In this document: positions 59,101 through 64,000 of the stretch, piece by piece
Position numbering within the stretch: position 1 is the first letter of the stretch
Layout of the letters: the number at the start of each line of letters is the position of its first letter
NCBI GenBank assembly: GCA_965240325.2
Contig: OZ251230.1
Span: 1,178,001 to 1,242,000, forward strand
DNA length: 64,000 bases
Reading direction: 5' to 3'
Origin: Rebecca billardiae RCC1528
Taxonomy: Eukaryota > Haptophyta
The notes under the pieces: generated by a model
What the model saw: the letters and a program-made list of their open reading frames with translations, nothing else
The model's database searches: none
Told to the model about the DNA's origin: nothing
Made by a program: the position numbers and the translations under genes

Positions 59101-61425
59101 TGGTGGGCTCGGCGGCGGGGCGGGTGGCGGCGGGCTGGGCGGTGGGCTGGGCGGCGGGCTGGGCGGCGGGCTGGGCGGCGGGCCTGGCGGCGGGCTCGGC
59201 GGCGGGCTCGGCGGCGGGCTTGGTGGCTGGCTGGGCGGGGGGCTCGGAGGCGGCCTGGGTGGCGGGCTCGGCGGCGGGCTCGGCGGCGGCAAGGGCGGTG
59301 GTGATGGTGGCGGCACCGGCGGTGGGTTCGGTGGTGGGTTCGGCGGCGGCGGGCTCGGCGGCGGGGATGGCGGAGGCAATGGTGGCGGGCTTGGCGGCGG
59401 GCTCGGCGGCGGCGGGCTCGGCGGCGGGCTCGGCGGTGGGCTCGGCGGTGGGCTTGGCGGCGGTGTCGGCGGGGGAGTAGGAGGCGGGGTTGGTGGGCTG
59501 GCGGGCGGCGGGGATGGGGGTGGACTCGGAGGTAGCCGAGGTGGCGGGCTCGGCGGCGGGCTCGGCGGCGGGCTCGGCGGCGGGCTCGGCGGCGGGCTTG
59601 GCGGCGGGCTCGGCGGCGGGCTCGGCGGCGGGCTCGGCGGCGGTGGGGAGGGCGGTGGCGACGGCGGCAGCAACGGTGGTGGGCTCGGCGGCGGGGCGGG
59701 TGGCGGCGGGCTGGGCGGTGGGCTGGGCGGCGGGCTGGGCGGCGGGCTGGGCGGCGGGCCTGGCGGCGGGCTCGGCGGCGGGCTCGGCGGCGGGCTTGGT
59801 GGCTGGCTGGGCGGGGGGCTTGGAGGCGGCCTGGGTGGCGGGCTCGGCGGCGGGCTCGGCGGCGGCAAGGGCGGTGGTGATGGTGGCGGCACCGGCGGTG
59901 GGTTCGGTGGTGGGTTCGGCGGCGGCGGGCTCGGCGGCGGGGATGGCGGAGGCAATGGTGGCGGGCTTGGCGGCGGGCTCGGCGGCGGCGGGCTCGGCGG
60001 CGGGCTCGGCGGTGGGCTCGGCGGTGGGCTTGGCGGCGGTGTCGGCGGGGGCGTAGGAGGCGGGGTTGGTGGGCTGGCGGGCGGCGGGGATGGGGGCGGA
60101 CTCGGAGGTAGCCGAGGTGGCGGGCTCGGCGGCGGGCTCGGCGGCGGGAGTGGCGGGCTGCTGGGCGCAAAAGAGGCTGCCGATGGGTCGATCGTGAAGA
60201 GGTGAACGACGCGGCCCGGGTTGGCCTCCAACGCCACACCCGTGACCAGCACGTCCAGCCGTGTGCTGTTGAGGCTGCTGTTCGTCTGCTCGCGCACATC
60301 GATGTGGTAGCCAAACCGCGCGAAATTGACCAGGGCCGTCGTCGCTTCCTCAAGACCGCCGCCCGTGGCGCCAATGACGTCGTAGCCAGCCACTGTGCCG
60401 TTGGCGCCCATGTAGCACACGTACACGATGCCGTCATCCGTGCCGCCGTCGTCGGCCAAGAACGCGCCAATCAGCAGGTCGGGCTGACCGTCCGCGTTGA
60501 GGTCATGTGCCTTGCCGTTCGTGTTGCCAGCATGGCCGAAGTTGTCCGACAAGGCGATCGGCAGCTCCGTGCCGCCCGGGTCGACGCGCACCTCGCTCTT
60601 CACCGTGCCGTCCGCATTGAGCAGCAGTAGGAAGGCAGTGCCACCGGACACGGCGTAGAAGCCGTCTAAGGCCGCCGAGACGAGCGCGTCGGGCACGCCA
60701 TCGCCATCATAGTCGCCGATGCCACCGCACGAGCCACCAAAGTTGCCGGCCGTGTCGGAAAGCACCGACGTGTACTCGACCTCGGCCTTGACGGTGCCGT
60801 CAGTGTTGAGCATGAGGACGAAGATCGTCGTGGTCAACGTGCCCACCACGATGTCGGGCACGCCGTCAGCGTCCACGTCGCCGAGCACGCCGATGCCGTG
60901 CCCAAAGTTCATCGATATGGTGCTGAACGTGGCCTTCCCGTTCGTGTTGGAGGCGATCTTGGTGTTGGAGACGACGGCGCCGGCGGTGCTCAGAAAGACG
61001 ACGTGCACGCTGTCGTCCAGGTCGTCCCCGACGATGAGCTCGGGCAAGCCATCGCCGTCGATGTCGACGCCGCGGGGCTCCTGCCCAAATTGGCCGACGA
61101 CACTCGGTGCCGTGGTCCACGTGCCTCCGGTCGGCCCGGCACCGAGCGATGCCTGACTCATGACGGCGCGCTGCTCGTTGAGGAACGTGATGTCGCACAG
61201 CCTCGACGTCCGCTGGCAGATCACGATCTCGTCCACGCCGTTGCCGTCCAGATCACCCAAGAAGGACGCGGCATTCCCATCGCCCTGCGGGAACGTAAAC
61301 GTGGTGCCGGAGCTGACCAAGTTGAGCGACATGACGGCGCGCGGCCCGAGTAGGAGAAGCGCACATGAGAGCGCAAACGCCATGGTCAACGGCGTCGCGC
61401 GCCGCGCTGCCGGCACGCGCTGCAT
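29123..61425 (-). CDS. Giant multidomain REJ/GPS receptor-like surface protein (~10,676 residues)
   Basis: Predicted exons are 61425-29788, 29660-29421 and 29275-29123, joined by GT-AG introns of 127 and 145 bp, both in phase 0. Exon 1 alone is 10,546 codons without a stop. The start ATG 61425 gives a signal peptide (MQRVPAARRATPLTMAFALS, then a Leu-rich core). Domain order is FG-GAP propeller, SPPP linker, two LRR blocks, second FG-GAP propeller, three LRR blocks, a roughly 2,900-residue SPPP rod, a Cys module, about 17 repeats of 95 residues, IPT/TIG domains, REJ/PKD, EGF, GPS, membrane helix, IQ motif, two membrane helices, Pro-rich tail, two EF-hands and a last membrane region. The GPS and REJ parts place it near the polycystin-1/sea-urchin REJ family, but no PLAT domain and no complete six-helix channel are visible. 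A calcium-responsive adhesion or mechanosensory receptor is inferred. Repeat length depends on assembly. Confidence 0.85.
29276..29420 (-). other. Predicted intron 2 of the giant gene
   Basis: The donor is GAG|GTGCGC and the acceptor TTGGCAG|GAG. The intron is 145 bp, phase 0. It joins QTLSVE to EPIMIAIG, restoring the membrane-edge pattern usual in this family. Confidence 0.7.
29661..29787 (-). other. Predicted intron 1 of the giant gene
   Basis: The donor is ACG|GTGCGC after the codons for YDNMTT, and the acceptor is GCGCAG|GAG. The intron is 127 bp, phase 0. Reading through it would give an Arg-rich tail and a stop at 29692, losing a clear membrane helix. Confidence 0.7.
31835..32110 (-). 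other. Giant protein: EGF-like repeat and GPS motif
   Basis: A six-Cys EGF-like stretch (GACAADGACDCVSPYTGPSC) is followed by a GPS motif: CFYWDETLAEWSQDGC, then LLYCSCTHLTDFGG. In GAIN-domain receptors autoproteolysis occurs at HL-T/S; here the site is HLT, so cleavage is possible. The first membrane helix follows about 40 residues later. Confidence 0.85.
33150..35159 (-). other. Giant protein: REJ/PKD-like region
   Basis: PKD-type beta-sandwich segments follow the IPT array, with VLVLDGSGSTGGG, ITYTWRV, TADLEIDASASYDPN, LSFAWSV and YSYEWSARV, and a TRTYTLALSA-like strand. The order matches the receptor-for-egg-jelly module of polycystin-1 family proteins. Confidence 0.75.
35160..36744 (-). 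other. Giant protein: about five IPT/TIG domains
   Basis: Immunoglobulin-like IPT/TIG modules are seen, each with a G-T-x-V-x-V-x-G-x-x-F core and a C...ITPTEIACTAP type pair of Cys. Examples include NVTIFGSQF, VEVAVSGTNYADYGG, STAITLSGSGFVDLG, GTLVTVFGTGFKEYG and GTRTTIVGSGFAAL. They are common in plexins and in fibrocystin and polycystin relatives. Confidence 0.8.
36745..41645 (-). repeat. Giant protein: array of about 17 unrecognised ~95-residue repeats
   Basis: Each copy reads roughly VAVVGVxExVxFxGxGv, xxGDxAyWV, one Cys, a GG turn, an aromatic TF strand, a second Cys in LCYxFgxxPfxxY, and a closing LxVxxVxGPa. The two Cys and the Trp are nearly invariant, which suggests a small beta-sandwich with one disulphide. 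Copies differ clearly in DNA, unlike the SPPP array, so this expansion is old. I cannot name a family. Confidence 0.75.
41650..42299 (-). other. Giant protein: small alpha/beta and Cys module with second SPPP linker
   Basis: About 120 residues follow the rod. A ferredoxin-like segment (SYLALRLSMDVSDFG, then MEVVEFKPSSTSVVVRVFQ) is followed by the motif GCMDTGASNYALDASYEPDG, a form of the CxDxxAxNYxxxAxxxDGxC motif seen in other surface proteins. A linker of about 90 residues rich in PPPPSPPPP (41650-41935) ends it. Confidence 0.65.
42300..51110 (-). repeat. Giant protein: ~2,900-residue SPPP rod in higher-order repeats
   Basis: The stretch is an almost pure (Ser-Pro-Pro-Pro)n sequence of the extensin/pherophorin type, expected to be hydroxylated and glycosylated into a stiff rod. 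The basic 21-residue (63-bp) unit is SPPPP followed by four SPPP. Between about 46259 and 50093 these units group into 363-bp (121-codon) higher-order repeats: a landmark word recurs at 46748, 47111, 47474, 47837, 48200 and 48563, and again at 49367 and 49730. Outside that core the array is more irregular, with A, Q, R, T, V, L, K, H, M, F or D replacing Ser here and there. Confidence 0.92.
51115..52220 (-). other. Giant protein: LRR block E
   Basis: The fifth leucine-rich repeat block has a variant N-cap (EFQACIADPSTCTSLGL) and the C-cap GVCGDSGAFNGTGVLTPD. It directly precedes the long SPPP rod. Confidence 0.88.
52275..53660 (-). other. Giant protein: LRR block D
   Basis: The fourth leucine-rich repeat block has the N-cap RAQPEFQACEADPSTCTSL and the C-cap GVCGDTAATGLNGTGV. 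It is closely related to A and C but more diverged. Confidence 0.88.
53710..55170 (-). other. Giant protein: LRR block C
   Basis: These are leucine-rich repeats with the same caps as block A. Its first part is nearly identical in DNA to block A at a fixed offset of 3,762 bp (1,254 codons), pointing to internal duplication or conversion. Confidence 0.9.
55240..56440 (-). other. Giant protein: second FG-GAP propeller
   Basis: About six FG-GAP repeats show DLDGDGIPDALSG, DLDGDNVTELMV, DLDGDGVPDAIAG, DVDGDGVVDVLVG and DLDGDGVPDALVG calcium loops. The VYVLLLNADGTVKAEQKI strand recurs. It is similar in design to the N-terminal propeller. Confidence 0.88.
56535..57640 (-). other. Giant protein: LRR block B
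   Basis: The N-cap is the same as in block A (RAQPEFQACEADPSTCTSL), with a more divergent set of leucine-rich repeats and the C-cap GVCGFSAAWNGTGVVQPD. An Ala/Pro linker leads into the second propeller. Confidence 0.88.
57690..58934 (-). other. Giant protein: LRR block A
   Basis: This block holds plant-type leucine-rich repeats of about 24 residues, consensus LPTELGxLxxLxxLxLxxNxLxG. A Cys-containing N-cap (RAQPEFQACEADPSTCTAL) opens it, and a Cys-containing C-cap (GVCGDTAETGLNGTGV) closes it. A short PPPG linker separates it from block B. It is closely similar to block C. Confidence 0.9.
58935..60165 (-). repeat. Giant protein: first SPPP linker with a 576-bp in-frame tandem duplication
   Basis: This stretch encodes about 410 residues of (SPPP)n with interspersed A, T, L, N, V, R, Q and G. 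A landmark word, GGAGGGCGGTGGCGACGGC, at 59071 recurs at 59647, giving a 576-bp (192-codon) period. The two copies differ at only a handful of bases. The frame is preserved. Confidence 0.85.
60200..61425 (-). other. Giant protein: signal peptide and N-terminal FG-GAP propeller
   Basis: After the signal peptide come five to six FG-GAP-like repeats of the integrin-alpha beta-propeller type. Each carries a DxDGxGxxD calcium-loop motif such as DLDGNGVDEIV, DIDGDGLPELIVG, DVDADGVPDIVVG, DYDGDGVPDALV and DLNADGQPDLLIG. Such propellers bind ligands outside the cell. Confidence 0.85.
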
Positions 61426-62749
61426 CGAGCTCCCGAGCCGCGGCGCCCCTCGCCAAGGATGCCACAAGGTGGCTCCTTGCCCTCGAGGTCAGGCGGCGAG
61501 CCAGGTAAAAAATACGCACTCTGCATCAGAGTCTGATTTTTCGATACGCGGGAGGCGGTTCACAACGGTTCACAGCCGCGCGCTCTTTTTACGGTCGAAA
61601 CAGCATATCCGTCAAATATTTTGATGATGACTAGTCCCATAATAATGATAGATGACTTCTCATAAGCAAAAAACCACCGTTGGCGTAGTATCATAGGGAC
61701 GATACCCTACCTGCGTCGTTAAATCATAGAATGAGTACCGCTGAGTACAATAGCGGAGGCGTGTCCGGCAGCATGGGCCACGCGCTACTTGCGTCGCGCC
61801 ACGCTCTTGGTTGCGTCTCCATCCGCAGCTCGCGTGAGCTGAGTGTGAAGCCGCTATCGCGACGGCTGACTGCGCGAGCTGCGCGGATACAGCGCCGTCG
61901 GTACACCGAGCCATGTCGTGAAGCGCGTGCGAGCACGCACGTGCTCGCACGTGCTCAGAGAGGTGGCAAGATGGGCGCTTGCCGGCGCCGAGGGCTTGAG
62001 GCCGCTGGGCGCCAGTATGGCGCTTGGCACGCGGTCGCACGCACCCCTCACCGCCGGCCCCGGCCAGGGGTTTGGATCACAGGCCAACACAAGCGCCGTA
62101 GTAGCATACTAGTTTTCATTGGCCAGGCACATGCAGCCCGCCGCCGCCGAACAGCTGGCTGATGGCACCGCCTGCCGCAGGGCGCACGCCGACCGCGGTG
62201 CGACTCGTGCACACTACACGCACGTTCTGCCACAGTGGCGCCGCACTCGGCACCACGGCCTGCAGCAGCTTGATGATGCCCGAGCACGCAGAACCGGGGA
62301 CGGCATGAACACGGCGCGGCGCACTCGCCTCTCGGGTGTCTGATCGGAGTACAGTATGTATCGGACGATCAGCATGTAGTGGCGGCAGCAGCCTGCCGGC
62401 AGCAGGTGGACGCCACCGTGCGCATCCATCATCCATGATGATGGCCGGCGCCCATCAACCATCTGGTGGCCCTTGGCGCTGGCCATCCTTGGCCTTCCGG
62501 AGCTTCTAGTCTACTGGCGGCCCGGCCTGAGTCAAGTGCCTGAGTGGCCTGACTGGCGGCGGCTGACGACCGGGCGGCCGGCCCGCGCCGCCGCTTTTGC
62601 GCCTTGCCCGCGCTAGGCCTAGGACTAGGACAAGGAGTGGACTGGTCGCATGTGGTGATCGATGATCCTGGCCCACCGCCCTTTGAATAAGCACTGCGAT
62701 AGCAGATGTGAGATGAGCCAGATCAGGCAGATGCCGATGCCATCAATAT
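61426..62749. other. Intergenic region upstream of the giant gene
   Basis: These 1.3 kb hold the giant gene's promoter side (left) and the 3' flank of the DUF4239-like gene (right). The stretch 61580-61730 is AT-rich. The octamer GGTTCACA occurs twice at 61557-61574. No open frame on either strand looks like a protein and no RNA gene was recognised. Confidence 0.5.
61927..61950. repeat. Near-perfect 24-bp palindrome
   Basis: GTGCGAGCACG (61927-61937) and CGTGCTCGCAC (61940-61950) are exact reverse complements separated by two bases. GTGCTC recurs just after. It could be a protein-binding site or a cruciform. Confidence 0.75.
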
Positions 62750-64000
62750 TCATGGCATCGGGCTCGGCGGCGGCGACCGAGGGCCGCGGCCGCTCGTGAT
62801 GCCGCGATCGTCATTGATGGAGCTCCCCATCCCGCCCTGGGCCGGCGGCGCTCTGAGACTGCCAGAGCAGCTCCCGACACCACCGACGTTACGACCAGCA
62901 CTCGTCAAGTCATCACCATCAGCCGCCGCCGCGGGGTCAACCCACAGCGGCGTGTACGCAGCGACGTGCTCTTCTAGCGAGACCACGTCCCCCGCCGAGG
63001 CGGCGCTGATGTAACGGTCGATGCCGGCCTGCACCACGTCGAGCCGACGCACCGAGATCTGGAAGAGGCCGGAAAGCGGCAGGCCCATCTCCGCGAGGAA
63101 GTTGAACACCGCGGCGAGCAGGCCGCAGAGGACCGCAAAGGTGGTGCGCACCGCTGCGACGGGAGAGAACGCGGGGTGGCACGGTGGTGCAGTCAGCGTG
63201 GGTCCACAGCGCGGCGGAGCGCGGGCGCGGCCGCGTGCTTCTCGGCGAGGCACGCGCGGCGCACCGAGCGTACGCCCGAGCTCGAGGCCGGTCTCGCCGC
63301 TCAGACTCAGCAGTAGCAGCAGTGCCAGTGGCAGGCAGGCGCCCAGGAGGGCCATCAGCGCCCAGTGCGCGAACGGAAAGGTGTGCTCCAGGTTGGCGGA
63401 GCGCGAGGCGCGCAGCTGCGCCGTCGAGACGACCAGGTCCCACGCGCGGAAGTGCGAGTCCTGCGCGTGGGCGGCGCGCGCGCGCAGCACCGGCGCCACG
63501 CGGCATCAGCCGCACGAGCGCGCGCGGGGCCATGCTCCTGCGACCGCACGCGTGCAGCGCGTGCCTTTGCCACATTCGGGCTGAAGTTGAAGGCGGCGGT
63601 GGTGAGCTCGCGGTCGCTGACGGCGGCGAGTGCGGCCTGCACGCGCAGCAAGCAGCCGCGCTGCCCATCGAATGCAGCGAGCACGCGCTCGTCCCGCGCG
63701 TCCGGCACGCCGAGCTGCATGCGCAAATGATCGAGATACGATCTGAGCGCGCGCTCTGATTCGAGCAGGCGCGCTGGGTCGTGCATGAACGTCTTCGCGA
63801 GGATGTGCGAGAGCGCGTCGATGCACGCCACCTCGCGGTACAACACATCGCGCACGTTGAGCTGCCGCTGCCGCAGCACATTCGCCGTCATCGAGACGAG
63901 CGTGCCAAACACGATCGAGATCGCGCCTAGCAACACGCCGAGGAGAGCGTCCGACGCGGGTGCGCGCTCGAGCGAGCCGAGAGAGAAGGGCTGCACCGCA
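62750..64000 (-). CDS. DUF4239/bestrophin-like membrane protein, 5' end beyond the window
   Basis: This is the 3' part of a membrane protein gene; no ATG precedes the edge. Predicted exons are (beyond 64000)-63574, 63460-63274 and 63153-62750, with GT-AG introns of 113 bp (63461-63573) and 120 bp (63154-63273). Segments match the bestrophin-like DUF4239 family: a helix GVLLGAISIVFGTLVSMTAN; then VLYREVACIDALSHILAK and a RALRSYLDHLRMQLG helix; a helix ALMALLGACLPLALLLLL; and FAVLCGLLAAVFNFLAEMGL leading into PLSGLFQISVRRLD, the family's usual P-SG-fr-S ending. Members have about four membrane helices and unknown function, possibly anion transport. The last 100 residues are Ser/Gly-rich. Exon borders are inferred from frame and motif continuity only. 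Confidence 0.7.

Noticed and set aside
61426-61467. Upstream extension of the giant protein
   Set aside because: The frame is open but its first codon is TTG. The ATG at 61425 gives a proper signal peptide.
1-64000. tRNA or rRNA genes
   Set aside because: A by-eye search for T-arm words such as GGTTCGAATCC and for rRNA core words found none. A tRNAscan or Infernal run would be decisive.

Overview
The window looks like nuclear DNA of a GC-rich, flagellated, intron-poor unicellular eukaryote, most likely a microalga. A haptophyte is my first guess and I hold it loosely. The grounds are: eukaryotic-only families (MKKS/BBS6 chaperonin, MBD4-type glycosylase, ICE2/NARG2-type protein, REJ/GPS receptor); GT-AG introns of only about 110-145 bp and few of them; a Ty1/copia retrotransposon; and algal-style (Ser-Pro-Pro-Pro)n hydroxyproline-type linkers. 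No prokaryotic operon structure is seen.

Layout, left half. Positions 1-4239 are repeat debris: a 75-bp tandem repeat, a 536-bp inverted-repeat element carrying four copies of a telomere-like 17-mer, and a frameshifted coiled-coil gene remnant. Positions 4240-11227 hold a complete, young Ty1/copia element with nearly identical LTRs, a primer binding site, a polypurine tract and a 2,003-residue Gag-Pol carrying an unusual MYND-type zinc finger. Then come an ICE2/NARG2-C plus CCCH zinc-finger gene (minus, 11474-15259) and, divergently, an ATP-grasp ligase (plus, 15796-17325). Next is a 1,120-bp Mutator-like non-autonomous transposon with 400-bp terminal inverted repeats and a perfect 9-bp target duplication (17788-18925). 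It sits 109 bp upstream of an MBD4-like DNA glycosylase (plus, 19035-21857). An MKKS/BBS6-like chaperonin (minus, 22151-23935) is divergent from an ASCIZ/ATMIN-like zinc-finger gene (plus, 24626-25297). Positions 25298-29122 are again repeat-rich: 275-bp identical direct repeats enclosing hairpin-forming tandem repeats.

Right half. A single gene on the minus strand (61425 down to 29123, three predicted exons, about 10,676 residues) fills half the window. It encodes a giant secreted or cell-surface receptor-like protein. In order it has a signal peptide, FG-GAP propeller, (SPPP)n linker, two LRR blocks, a second FG-GAP propeller, three more LRR blocks, a roughly 2,900-residue (SPPP)n rod, a small Cys module, about 17 copies of an unrecognised 95-residue repeat, IPT/TIG domains, a REJ/PKD region, EGF and GPS motifs, membrane segments, an IQ motif, a Pro-rich region, EF-hands and a final membrane segment. 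The rod is encoded by a satellite-like higher-order repeat (63-bp units nested in 363-bp units). At the right edge is the 3' part of a DUF4239/bestrophin-like membrane protein gene (minus).

How it fits together. Several genes point to ciliary or surface biology: the BBSome chaperonin MKKS, the dynein-light-chain regulator family ASCIZ, and a polycystin/REJ-like adhesion receptor. Others point to a methylated, transposon-rich genome: the MBD-glycosylase fusion, the copia element and the Mutator-like element. These links are inferred from families and proximity, not shown by the sequence.
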